Below, in pieces: positions 47,610 to 56,602 of a stretch of DNA of 64,000 nucleotides (within the stretch, counting starts at the first letter, position 1; every line of letters starts with the position of its first letter). The notes beneath the pieces are model-generated. The model saw only the letters and a list, made by a program, of their open reading frames with translations, made no database searches and was not told where the DNA came from. The position numbers and the translations under genes were made by a program. Source of the stretch: Thermosipho japonicus (GTDB taxonomy: Bacteria; Thermotogota; Thermotogae; Thermotogales; Fervidobacteriaceae). Location of the stretch: positions 62,001 to 126,000 of the forward strand of contig NZ_JACHEX010000004.1 of assembly GCF_014201655.1 (NCBI RefSeq), given 5' to 3'.

Positions 47610-47635
47610 TGCAATATAATAGTTATTATATTGCA
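47610..47635. repeat. 26-bp dyad repeat, copy 2
   Basis: TGCAATATAA-N6-TTATATTGCA is identical in both arms and spacing to 43130-43155; the outer bases (AAATG before, T after) partly match too. Confidence 0.75.
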
Positions 47636-47644
47636 TAGTAGAAT

Positions 47645-47681
47645 TCAAATAAAAAATAAAAAGGAGTCTAAAGACTCCTTT
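47645..47681 (-). terminator. Intrinsic terminator for the reverse-strand island
   Basis: AAAGGAGTC / GACTCCTTT with a 4-nt loop is followed, on the minus strand, by TTTATTTTTTATTTG. It closes the transcript that ends with the broken nuclease-like gene. Confidence 0.85.
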
Positions 47682-47720
47682 CATTTGTTTTATCTTATAT
47701 TTAGTTTAGAATATTTTAAA

Positions 47721-48388
47721 TTACTTGTTTTCTAACTCAGCTTTCCAACTTTTTACAGAGAAGAATATTACGGAAATACCTTCGTGGTTAATATTTTTTA
47801 TTTTCTTTTTAGCACTTTCTAAATTATTATCATTTCCAATTACGATTTCCACAAGATTTTTATAATGCAACTTTTTAAACTCATTCAATTTTTGAAAATC
47901 CTTTTCAATATTTCTTAAATTATTTGCTAATTTCATTTCTACTACTACAAATTTTTTTGCGTATTCGGAATATGAATTATAAAATCTGGTACTTTTCCTT
48001 TGCTGAAATAATATTGATATCTTTTATCCACTTCACCTTGTATAACAAATTTCTCTTCTTCAATCAACTTTCTAAATTGATGATAAAATTCATATGCTAT
48101 AGGCCTCTCTAAATATTTAATTCTTCCTAAATGGTTTGAAAGTATACAAAAATTTTTGTTCATATTTTCTAAGGCTTCAATTATTAAATCTATTAATCTT
48201 TTCATGTATAAACCATCCTTCAAAATCAAGTTTTTAAATTTTCTCTTAAGTAAAAAATTTGGACTTTCTAATTTTATATTTTCAGTTATCTTCCGAATTC
48301 CTTTTTTAGTGAATAAAAATAAAATACCTTCTTTAATAATCGTATTTCTATATAAGCTTGAATATTTCTTATATCGATTTTTGCTATT
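47721..48388 (-). pseudogene. Disrupted PD-(D/E)XK nuclease-like protein
   Basis: Two reverse-strand frames join across a 7-A run near 47945. The first ends KGKVPDFIIHIPN and the second continues KFVVVEMKLANNLRNIEKDFQKLNEF. Together they give PDFIIH-x9-VVVEMK, the D...ExK core of PD-(D/E)XK nucleases, followed by helices that end in ELENK. The frame also stays open upstream of ATG 48205 as far as 48388 (NTIIKEGILFLFTKKGI, then NIKLESPNFLLKRKFKNL) with no usual start codon, so the N-terminus is also damaged or uses a rare start. It lies downstream of the Res gene in the same direction and may belong to the defence island. The internal break could be a sequencing error. Confidence 0.6.
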
Positions 48389-48517
48389 TCAATAATTTTG
48401 TCGATTTTTTATCTTATTAATTTTTCTATACTATTTATTTTATTAAAATCATGAATTTTTTTGCAAAATTGTATTATGTTTAATCACATTATAATTTTAA
48501 GAAGTTTTATACTTATA

Positions 48518-51451
48518 TTATTTATCAATTTCAAATCTTTTAAGTAATCTATTTATAAATTCATCAACACTTCCTACCCAAAATTCTTGATATTTTTCTG
48601 GACTACCAAAATTCTTATTAAATAAATATAAATCAAAAATAATTTTTGATCCATCTTTTTCAAAAATTTTAGTTTTTTTACTTTCATAAAATAGTTTTAC
48701 AAAACCATCAATTTTTCTATATCCATCTGCATACTCAGTTGATTTAGGATCAACAAAAACAACAAAATAATTATTAGCTTTTTTAAACCAAAAAACAAAA
48801 TCAGGATAAAATTTTTCTGTATTTCCTTCTTTGTTTGTATATGGTATGTAGATGTTGTCAATTTTTTGAACAATTTTACTAAATAACCACCAATCAAAAA
48901 TTTCAAAATAATTAGATTTTTTCTTTAATTCATTAATAAACTCTATCTCGCTTCTTTCGTTAAGAATGTTGACCAATAAGTTTTTTACAACTTCCCTATC
49001 GAGAGCTTTTATAACAGGAATAAAATAATGTTCTTTAATAAAGTCTAGTTCTATTTCATCTCTATCTTTTCCTGTTATACTTATTCTTTTTTCATCATGT
49101 TCACTATAAACCTTTTCTATTGTTTCCTTTACTTTGTTGACTTCTTCTTCTTTTGGTATTCTTATCTTAATTCCTTTATAATGAATTATAGGTTCCTCAC
49201 TTTCTTCAACAGCAGAAATTGTATCAGAAATAACAAAATTGTTTATATACCTAATAATATCTTTAATGCATTCATGCCAGCCTAATCTTTTTTTATCATC
49301 TCTAATCTTAAAAAATTTATCTTTATTTTTATCTTCAAATAGTTCTCTTAGTAGTTCTATTTTTTCTATTGGTTTATCATCTTTAGTTAAATAGAATAAA
49401 TATAATAGTTCATCAGAAATGTTTTCAAGTAAATTTTTTACATCATTAAAATCAATAGTATTAATAATATATTTTTGTATGTTTTCATTCTTTAATACAT
49501 CAATGTTTATACTTCTTTTTACTTTTTTGTAATAAGGAACAAACAACTTATTTCCATTAATTCTTTCTATATTTTTCTTTAATTCAATTTTTATACCAGA
49601 ATTCTTAATTATTTCTCTAGTGCTTTCAATAACTTGTTTTATTACATTTGGTTTTGTTCCCCATACAAATAGAGTTTCAATTGGCAATATAAACTTTTTG
49701 TGTATGTTAAATTTTGTATTTATTCCTAATCTCTTTCTATCACCATTTTTAACAGGTTGTACTCTCAAACCTCTTCCAATAGATTGCAAAACAAACTTTT
49801 TGGTAGATTCGCCTTTTCCAATATTGATGAAAACTATAACATTAGGTCTATTTGAATCCCAACCTTCATAAAATGCTCTGGATCCCAATAGCATATTTAT
49901 GTGTTCTTTCTCATCTAAATCTGAAAAATAATCTTCATCATCAAAAGTTTCTTGAACTTTTAACTTGAATTCTTCAACCAGAGATTTAAATAATTTGTTA
50001 GCATCTCCTACTTTAATTAAAGCAAATGGTTTTTCACTTGTCATAAGTTTAAGTGCTAATTCTTTTTCAGATTTTGATTTTACTATTTCAATTTCACCAG
50101 GAGTTTCTGAATTAAATACTTCTTTTAGAACATCTAAAGGAGTAATGTTTGATAGAAAATTTCTGTCAATATTTGCTCCAGAAAAGCTTTTACTTTCATC
50201 AAAAGGATTAATAGGGTTATTAAAACTTTCAATAGCTATTTTAAAAATTTGAGAATTTAATATTTTTTCATAACCTTCTATTGATGTTATTTCTTTTATA
50301 AGCTTAAATAATAACTTCAAATCTGAATCAATTGTATTAACTGAATTAACTAGGAATACTGCTAGTGGTGAATGATATTCCAAACTAAGTTCTTTGTTAT
50401 TTCTTAATTCTTTTGATATCTTTTTTAAATATGTAAGTAAAATCAATGTTTTCAAAATTATCAAGTATTTTTTATTCTCTTCAAAATCCTTAATACTTTT
50501 ATCTTTTATTTTCAATTTTTCATCAAAAATTCTAATTTCTTTGCCATATCCCTTTTCAATAAAAGATGATAAGTTGAATTCAAAAATTGTAGTTAAAATG
50601 TCTCTTTCATCTGTAAATGTTGCAGAAAAATTAAATAAAAATCCATTTCTTGATAAAATAGAAAAATACTGTTGCGATTTACTAGACTCTTTGTCACCTT
50701 TGTGAGCCTCATCTAAAATAACATACCAATTTCCACCATTATCATAGTTTTCATAATTAATTATTTTATCTTTTTGAACATCTGAAATATTATCAGAACG
50801 ATAATAAAAAATTGGATATTCAAAAAAACTTTTGTAATTAAGCACACTATTAAAATCTTTTAACTCATATAATTTTAGAATTTTTCCACTTTGAGATTTA
50901 TTAAATTCTTCAAAATGAATTTTAAATTGCTCAATTAAATCATCTCTATATGTTAAGAAAAGGATATTTGTTTTTGGTATTAGACCTCTTTCCATATATG
51001 TTATTAAAGTATCAATTAGCTTAACAATTACTAATGTTTTTCCACTTCCAGTAGCCATCCAAAATCCCATTCGGTTAATAAAATTACTATACGGTATCTT
51101 ATCCCCTTCATTATAAAAATATCTATTTAGAATTTTCCAGACATCACTTTCAGAATTTCTAATATTCATAATAGATGATAAATCTAAATCTACGGAATAT
51201 TCTTCCAATTCATTCCAAAATTTTTGTTTATCTGCATTTAGAATTTCATAATAATAATACAATGCTCGTATAGCATATTTTAATGCTTCAATTTGAAAAT
51301 CCCATAATTTTTTGATATCGGAAAATGACTCTAAATCTACATTTCTCCAATCATATGGCAATTCTTCAAAAATTGGTGCTTTTTCATCTATAAAATTCAT
51401 CAAAAGAGGATAAATATTTATATTGTTCGAACTTTTTGTTTTACTTGCCAT
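48518..51451 (-). CDS. Type III-like restriction subunit (SF2 helicase + nuclease)
   Basis: This 977-residue protein of Res type has an SF2 helicase core with Walker A ATGSGKT (about 134-140), DEAH box (VILDEAHKG), the SAT motif (FNFSATF) and motif VI QSIGRGLRVQP. The C-terminal end has a PD-(D/E)XK-like nuclease core: FYPDFVFWF, then FVVFVDPKS (D...D-P-K). In type III systems Res translocates on DNA and cuts when bound to the Mod methyltransferase. I chose ATG 51451 because GGTGGTGA lies just upstream; ATG 51466 lies inside the Mod end. The frame overlaps Mod, so the two are coupled. It is the last gene of the six-gene cassette. Confidence 0.85.
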   Translation of the reverse strand: MASKTKSSNNINIYPLLMNFIDEKAPIFEELPYDWRNVDLESFSDIKKLWDFQIEALKYAIRALYYYYEILNADKQKFWNELEEYSVDLDLSSIMNIRNSESDVWKILNRYFYNEGDKIPYSNFINRMGFWMATGSGKTLVIVKLIDTLITYMERGLIPKTNILFLTYRDDLIEQFKIHFEEFNKSQSGKILKLYELKDFNSVLNYKSFFEYPIFYYRSDNISDVQKDKIINYENYDNGGNWYVILDEAHKGDKESSKSQQYFSILSRNGFLFNFSATFTDERDILTTIFEFNLSSFIEKGYGKEIRIFDEKLKIKDKSIKDFEENKKYLIILKTLILLTYLKKISKELRNNKELSLEYHSPLAVFLVNSVNTIDSDLKLLFKLIKEITSIEGYEKILNSQIFKIAIESFNNPINPFDESKSFSGANIDRNFLSNITPLDVLKEVFNSETPGEIEIVKSKSEKELALKLMTSEKPFALIKVGDANKLFKSLVEEFKLKVQETFDDEDYFSDLDEKEHINMLLGSRAFYEGWDSNRPNVIVFINIGKGESTKKFVLQSIGRGLRVQPVKNGDRKRLGINTKFNIHKKFILPIETLFVWGTKPNVIKQVIESTREIIKNSGIKIELKKNIERINGNKLFVPYYKKVKRSINIDVLKNENIQKYIINTIDFNDVKNLLENISDELLYLFYLTKDDKPIEKIELLRELFEDKNKDKFFKIRDDKKRLGWHECIKDIIRYINNFVISDTISAVEESEEPIIHYKGIKIRIPKEEEVNKVKETIEKVYSEHDEKRISITGKDRDEIELDFIKEHYFIPVIKALDREVVKNLLVNILNERSEIEFINELKKKSNYFEIFDWWLFSKIVQKIDNIYIPYTNKEGNTEKFYPDFVFWFKKANNYFVVFVDPKSTEYADGYRKIDGFVKLFYESKKTKIFEKDGSKIIFDLYLFNKNFGSPEKYQEFWVGSVDEFINRLLKRFEIDK

Positions 51452-51456
51452 TGTTT

Positions 51457-53997
51457 TCACCACCATATTAGAGGTTTAATATATTCTACTGGTATATTAT
51501 CATACCTTATTTCTCCTATGTCTTCTAATTCAAAACTTTCTTTACTTATTTTCTTTATTTTCTTTCCTAATACATTAGACAATGTTTCTACTATGTCTAT
51601 TCTCATTTCAGGATATAGTTTTGTTAAATTAACTTTGTATTCATTCCCTTCCCTTTTTAATACTGTTTCTACAAATTTCGTTGATCTCATAAATATATAT
51701 TCATTAAATACATCTTTTCCTGGTGATGGTTGTAAATTTAAATTTCCATGCTCATATTTTGCATTACGCAATACATCTTCATATTGCTCTAGTTCATAGT
51801 ATTTGAAAAAACCACCAGCATTTTTTTCATTATATGATTCTTTAACATCCTTCTCTTTTGAAATACCTGATTTATCATATGCTAATACTTTTTTCATTCG
51901 TGGTAAAATAACAGTATAAAAATGATCTCCTAATTCGATTCCAATCCATTTTCTCCTTAACTTATGTGCAACAGCCGTTGTGGTACCGCTTCCTAAAAAG
52001 AAATCCATAACTAAATCTTTTTCCTCCGATGTGGATTCTATAACGCGTTTTAAAAGAATTTCAGAATTTTCAGTAGAAAAATTCCAATTAGAGGTATAAC
52101 CAGAAATGTCCGTCCAATTTGAATCAATTTGTTTTTCTTCAGTAGAAGGTAACAAATATTCTACAACAACATCTACACTATTTTTACAGTTTGGGCAACC
52201 ATTCCAAACACCTTCATAATGTTCATAACCACAATTTTTACATCTGATTCTTATTTTTTTCTTTTTTTCCAAAGTTTTTATCCTTTCCTGACCATACGTC
52301 CAATGTCTCCCTTTTGGAGGATCTAGTAAATAACCAAAAATGTATAGAGGCTTACCTTGACCTTGAGAATCCATCGAATGCCATCGTTCACCTTTAGCTT
52401 TTTTTAATTTTTTAAAAAGTAATTTAAAATAAAAATTTTCAGTTTTAGAAAAAAAATAAATAGAATCTGTAGCTGAATTAAATTTTTTTACTTTTGGATC
52501 TTGTTTGCTAATTCTGCTGACAATAATTTCATTTCTAAAATTTTCATTACCAAAAATTTCATCCATTAAAGGTCTAACAATCCAATTACCATTATAATCA
52601 CATCTTACAAATATACTCCCTTTTTCATTCAACCATTCTCTTGCAAGTCTAATTCTATTCTCCAATAATGTTGCCCAATTAGCGTCTTTATAATTCGTTC
52701 TATACATAAATTGGTCCGATGAATCTAAATTAAACGGTGGATCAATATAAATTGTTTGAATCTTTTCTCTAAATTTTGGTAATATCGTATTCAATGCTTG
52801 ATAGTTCTCGCTCTTTATTAACCATCCATCAAGCGCATCATCTAGATTGTTAAATAATTCCGATATTTCTATCTCTATATCTTTAAAGTATCTCGTATCT
52901 ATCGGTAAATGTTTATATTTCTCATTTATTTCCCACCTTTCACTAAATAAATTACTTTGTTCTTGTTGATATATTTCTTCTTTCTTGAATCCTTCATCAA
53001 CTATTCCTAATTCTTTCCACTCTTCTATTTGTTGGTCTATATTCTTATGATTTAATATCTTTTCAAGTACTTCATATCCCCCTTCTTTTTCTACTATCCT
53101 ATCTATTGTTATTACATAATTACTGTTAAATACAAATTTTGGTTTGTTCCATATCTTTACTAGTTCGTTCTCAAACTGTGCTATAAATTCTATTATCTTA
53201 TTTGCTATTTTTTTGAATACTTGTATCTCTTTTACCCTCTTTATACTCCAAACATTTTCTGAATCAAACATATATTGATATACATACATATCTAATTGTT
53301 CTTTTAAAAATTTCTCTGCATCTTTATTTATAAAGTAATCTACTTCACTTTGCTTGTTAAATATCCTTATCGCTTTTTCTACATCTTCTGTTGTTATGTC
53401 TTTATATTCTTTATTCGCTTGCTTTACTATTTCATCTATTTTTGTTTTTCTTACTCTTTCTGAATATATACATCTTAATACTATCCTTTTTTCTTTGTCT
53501 ATTTCTTTGAATTCAAACATTATATCTTTTCTCTCATTTGCTTTTTTATGTTCTAACTCTGACACATCAAAATAAAACTTTATCTCTTCACCGTTTATCC
53601 CTTTTATCTTTATCTCAACACTTTTGTAGTTTTTTTCTGTTTTGACATAGTACAACATATGTGTTTTCCAGAAAAGTATTACATCTTTTTCTGGGTCATA
53701 TACTCTTTCATATATTCTTTCACTCCATGGTGTGTATGTATAATAAATCGAACCACTTTCTGAAAAATATCTTTTAAAGAATGTGTATAGTTTTTCAAAT
53801 AACTCTTCTCTAAAATCCTCTATACCGTTAATTTCTAATTCTTTATTAATCAATTCTTCTAATTCCGGTTGTACTATTTTTGTATAATATGTGCTTTTTA
53901 TCTTCATTAAATTTACATATCCTGACTTTCCTTCTATCTCTTCTCCTATAAATAAATCATTTAACGCCTTGTAAAACTCTTTTTCATGTCTGTTCAT
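51457..53997 (-). CDS. Type III-like N6-adenine DNA methyltransferase with N-terminal extension and zinc ribbon
   Basis: This 846-residue Mod-type protein has motif IV DPPFN at 419-423 before motif I FFLGSGT at 666-672, the beta-class order of type III Mod and similar enzymes that methylate adenine N6. A zinc-ribbon pair, Cys586/Cys589 and Cys601/Cys604 (CKNC-x11-CPNC), lies between them, where the target-recognition region is expected. Residues 1-400 are an unusually long N-terminal part with no motif I recognise. Typical type III Mod proteins have about 600-700 residues. ATG 53997 follows GAGGAGGAA and overlaps the 154-aa gene by 14 bases. Confidence 0.85.
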   Translation of the reverse strand: MNRHEKEFYKALNDLFIGEEIEGKSGYVNLMKIKSTYYTKIVQPELEELINKELEINGIEDFREELFEKLYTFFKRYFSESGSIYYTYTPWSERIYERVYDPEKDVILFWKTHMLYYVKTEKNYKSVEIKIKGINGEEIKFYFDVSELEHKKANERKDIMFEFKEIDKEKRIVLRCIYSERVRKTKIDEIVKQANKEYKDITTEDVEKAIRIFNKQSEVDYFINKDAEKFLKEQLDMYVYQYMFDSENVWSIKRVKEIQVFKKIANKIIEFIAQFENELVKIWNKPKFVFNSNYVITIDRIVEKEGGYEVLEKILNHKNIDQQIEEWKELGIVDEGFKKEEIYQQEQSNLFSERWEINEKYKHLPIDTRYFKDIEIEISELFNNLDDALDGWLIKSENYQALNTILPKFREKIQTIYIDPPFNLDSSDQFMYRTNYKDANWATLLENRIRLAREWLNEKGSIFVRCDYNGNWIVRPLMDEIFGNENFRNEIIVSRISKQDPKVKKFNSATDSIYFFSKTENFYFKLLFKKLKKAKGERWHSMDSQGQGKPLYIFGYLLDPPKGRHWTYGQERIKTLEKKKKIRIRCKNCGYEHYEGVWNGCPNCKNSVDVVVEYLLPSTEEKQIDSNWTDISGYTSNWNFSTENSEILLKRVIESTSEEKDLVMDFFLGSGTTTAVAHKLRRKWIGIELGDHFYTVILPRMKKVLAYDKSGISKEKDVKESYNEKNAGGFFKYYELEQYEDVLRNAKYEHGNLNLQPSPGKDVFNEYIFMRSTKFVETVLKREGNEYKVNLTKLYPEMRIDIVETLSNVLGKKIKKISKESFELEDIGEIRYDNIPVEYIKPLIWW

Positions 53998-54448
53998 TTT
54001 TTTCTTCCTCCTCTTCTTCTGTAGAAATTCCTAGTGTTTCAATAATTCTTATTACTTCTAATTCTAAGCTTTCAATAAATTCTTCGATGTCACTAGATTC
54101 TGTAAAAATATCGTACAACTTTCTAACTCCTGCATTTGCATATTCTTCAAAAAGTTTATATCTATTAATATTTTCATCTAAATTTTCTTTTTGACTTTGA
54201 CAAATACTATTTAATAATATTTTTTGCACTTTATATTCAGGATTGTTAAGAAATTCTACGCGTGTTACATCAATAGGATTGTTTTGAATTTTTTCTCTTT
54301 TATCGTAAAAATAGCCATATGCACCTGCAAAAAAATACATTTTTGCTTTTGTTATATTTGTTATTTCTTTTAACTTATTCATAATTTCGTTCAATTTATT
54401 ATTATTTTCTTCATTTAACCTTAGCAATAACACACTCGATTCCATCAT
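53984..54448 (-). CDS. Conserved-looking small protein between the SMC ATPase and methyltransferase genes
   Basis: I do not recognise this 154-residue protein. It begins SSVLLLRLNEENNNKLNEIMNKLKEITN, a helical region, then KAKMYFFAGAYGYF. It ends with an acidic tail (EEEEEEKNEQ). Its ATG overlaps the SMC-like gene stop (ATGA) and its end overlaps the methyltransferase start, so it is made in step with both. Position next to a DndD-like ATPase and the LNEE...TKAKMYFFAGAYGY pattern recall DndE, a small partner in phosphorothioation clusters, but the similarity is too weak to claim. It may be an adaptor of the complex. Confidence 0.75.
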   Translation of the reverse strand: MMESSVLLLRLNEENNNKLNEIMNKLKEITNITKAKMYFFAGAYGYFYDKREKIQNNPIDVTRVEFLNNPEYKVQKILLNSICQSQKENLDENINRYKLFEEYANAGVRKLYDIFTESSDIEEFIESLELEVIRIIETLGISTEEEEEEKNEQT

Positions 54449-56376
54449 ATCACCTCTTTTACGTATTTTTCAGCAATTTTTACTTCTGAACTTTCATTCA
54501 TTTCTAAAATATGTATTGTTGTTGCAAGTTCATTCAACAATTTAACAGATTGTTGATATTCTTTATCAGTAATCATTATTATTATTTGCTTTTCTTTGGA
54601 AATTTTTGAAAACATTTCAATTAATTTATCATACGAATCACCAGATATATTTGCTAGAGGTCTATCCAAAATTATAGGAGCATTTACTCCTGAAGCCTTG
54701 TGCATTGCTAGAGCAAAAGATAAAGTTAAAACCGATTTTTCACCACCTGACAAACGATTTAAAATCATGTTTCTATATTTATCATACACATTCAAAGAAA
54801 AATTTGATGAAAATTCTACATCACTAATTAAATCTTTTTTCCACATAAGTTTTTCTAAATTTTCTTTTATATAATCTAGTATCTCTTTTTTTATTTCATC
54901 TCTTCTATTTATTATAGTATTAAGTATTATTTGTTGTAAATTTTCAACAAATTTTATTTTTTCAAAAATTTTATTTGAATCGCCTGTAGCAAGTTTTCCT
55001 AATTCACTTTCAATTTCTTTTTCCTCTTTCTCAAAGAATTTAATTTGATTATTAAATCCTCCAATTTTTTGGTTAATTATTTCAATTTGATTTTCAAGTT
55101 CTTTTTTTTCATTATATAATTTAATAAGTTCCTCGGCATGAATTTCCGAAAGGTTTTTTTCCACACTTTTTAACTTATTGTTGTATTCTTCTATTTTTGT
55201 TAAAACTTCACCTAATTGACTGTTTAAATTCTTTCTTACACTTTCCAATTCTAAAATTTTCTTAGTTAAATAATTATAATCTTTTACACTAATAATAAAA
55301 TCTTTATCAAGTGAAAGATATTTTTCTAAAATATTTCTATGTTTTTCATCTAATGTTGCTTCACATATTGGGCATTTGTTTTCCTTTAGAGCATCTTTTA
55401 TAATTTCAGTAGGTAAATAATCATAGTTAACTTCAATTTCTTTATTTTCATTATAGACTTTTTCAATAGCTGACCAGCCAAATATTATTGTGCTTAACTC
55501 AAAAACAACTTGTGCTTTCTTTTCTAAAATTTCGCGTTTTTTAATTTCAAATTCTTGAATCAAATTTTTTATGCTTTCTAATTGTTTTTTATAAATCTCA
55601 TATTCTTTTAATTTTTCCAATTTGTGGTTGATATCTTGCAACCTTTTTTTAGCTTTTTCAAGATCTAAGATTTGAGATTGAAGTAACTTTTCTGCTTCTT
55701 TTTTATTATCTTTTATACGATCTAACTTCTTTTCTAAATCTTTCTTTTTATTAAGATTATTTTCATTTACTTTTATATCTCTCAAATATCTAGATTTAAT
55801 TTTCTCTAAAGCATCTTTAAAACTTTCTAAAATATCAAGCCCAGACATCTTTTTAATTACATAAGATATTTTTACCCCCTGGATTTCATCAAAATAATTA
55901 TCCAACCTTTCTCCATTAAAGAAAAATTGATCTCTTAAATCTTCAGGTAAAAGATTTTCTATCTCTTTTTTTGCATCAAGATCTTTTAAGATCATACCAA
56001 TATAATTGCTAAAAGAAAGATGACTTTCGTTCAAAGAAATAGCTTTTTTATTATTTACTTTAAACTTTGATTCTCTTAAGATTAAATAATTTACTTTTTC
56101 ATCTAATAAATTCAAATTTACTTTTACAATGTGTTCACCGTCTTCATTTAAACAATTATTGTTTAAAACATCAGGATCAGTGGGTTTTGTTATTTTTCCG
56201 AAAATTTCTTTTCCATATAAACACCAATTAATTGATTCAAGTAAATTACTTTTTCCCACACCCATTTTTGCAACAATTACATGAAAATCATTGTCTTGAT
56301 TATTATTTTTTGTAAATTCAATTTTAAAATCTTTAAATTGTTTGAATTTTGATAACTTTATACTCTCAATTCTCAA
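54445..56376 (-). CDS. DndD-like SMC/Rad50-type AAA ATPase
   Basis: This 643-residue SMC-type ATPase has a split head: N-terminal Walker A AKMGVGKSN at about 36-44 and C-terminal signature LSGGEK at about 542-547. Walker B is PIILDRPLAN, with Arg572 where Rad50/SMC proteins have the catalytic Glu. Between the heads are two coiled-coil stretches (about 195-280 and 370-460) around a CPIC pair at 335/338, like a zinc hook. This layout is nearest to DndD, the ATPase of DNA phosphorothioation clusters, though no DndA, B or C is present. I prefer TTG 56376, eight bases from GGAG; ATG 56385 abuts that site. Confidence 0.85.
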   Translation of the reverse strand: MRIESIKLSKFKQFKDFKIEFTKNNNQDNDFHVIVAKMGVGKSNLLESINWCLYGKEIFGKITKPTDPDVLNNNCLNEDGEHIVKVNLNLLDEKVNYLILRESKFKVNNKKAISLNESHLSFSNYIGMILKDLDAKKEIENLLPEDLRDQFFFNGERLDNYFDEIQGVKISYVIKKMSGLDILESFKDALEKIKSRYLRDIKVNENNLNKKKDLEKKLDRIKDNKKEAEKLLQSQILDLEKAKKRLQDINHKLEKLKEYEIYKKQLESIKNLIQEFEIKKREILEKKAQVVFELSTIIFGWSAIEKVYNENKEIEVNYDYLPTEIIKDALKENKCPICEATLDEKHRNILEKYLSLDKDFIISVKDYNYLTKKILELESVRKNLNSQLGEVLTKIEEYNNKLKSVEKNLSEIHAEELIKLYNEKKELENQIEIINQKIGGFNNQIKFFEKEEKEIESELGKLATGDSNKIFEKIKFVENLQQIILNTIINRRDEIKKEILDYIKENLEKLMWKKDLISDVEFSSNFSLNVYDKYRNMILNRLSGGEKSVLTLSFALAMHKASGVNAPIILDRPLANISGDSYDKLIEMFSKISKEKQIIIMITDKEYQQSVKLLNELATTIHILEMNESSEVKIAEKYVKEVI

Positions 56377-56381
56377 AATTA

Positions 56382-56585
56382 TCATCTCCTATTTTCAAAG
56401 TAATTATCAATTAATTTCTTTGCATAATCTACAAACTTATTTTCATCACTTTCAGTTCTATTAGTATATTCCGAAAAAATTTCCCATAATAGATTAAATA
56501 CTTTTTCCCCTTCTTTTTCTCCAAATTTAGAATATGTCATTTTTTCTAGACTTTCATACAATTTTGGTGCAGAAGATTTAAGCAT
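56382..56585 (-). CDS. 67-residue helical protein of the cassette
   Basis: I do not recognise this short protein. It is charged and helical (LYESLEKMTYSKFGEKEGEKVFNLLWEI in overlapping pieces, then DENKFVDYAKKLIDNYFENRR). ATG 56585 has a good GGAGTGA site. It lies 17 bases after the PLD-helicase and 5 bases before the DndD-like ATPase, so it is probably a subunit or regulator of one of them. It has no metal motif. Confidence 0.7.
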   Translation of the reverse strand: MLKSSAPKLYESLEKMTYSKFGEKEGEKVFNLLWEIFSEYTNRTESDENKFVDYAKKLIDNYFENRR

Positions 56586-56602
56586 GTTTTCACTCCTTTT
56601 CT

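Noticed and set aside
48156-48395. 79-codon + strand ORF
   Set aside because: It is antisense to the open reverse frame of the PD-(D/E)XK-like gene, whose sequence is more protein-like.
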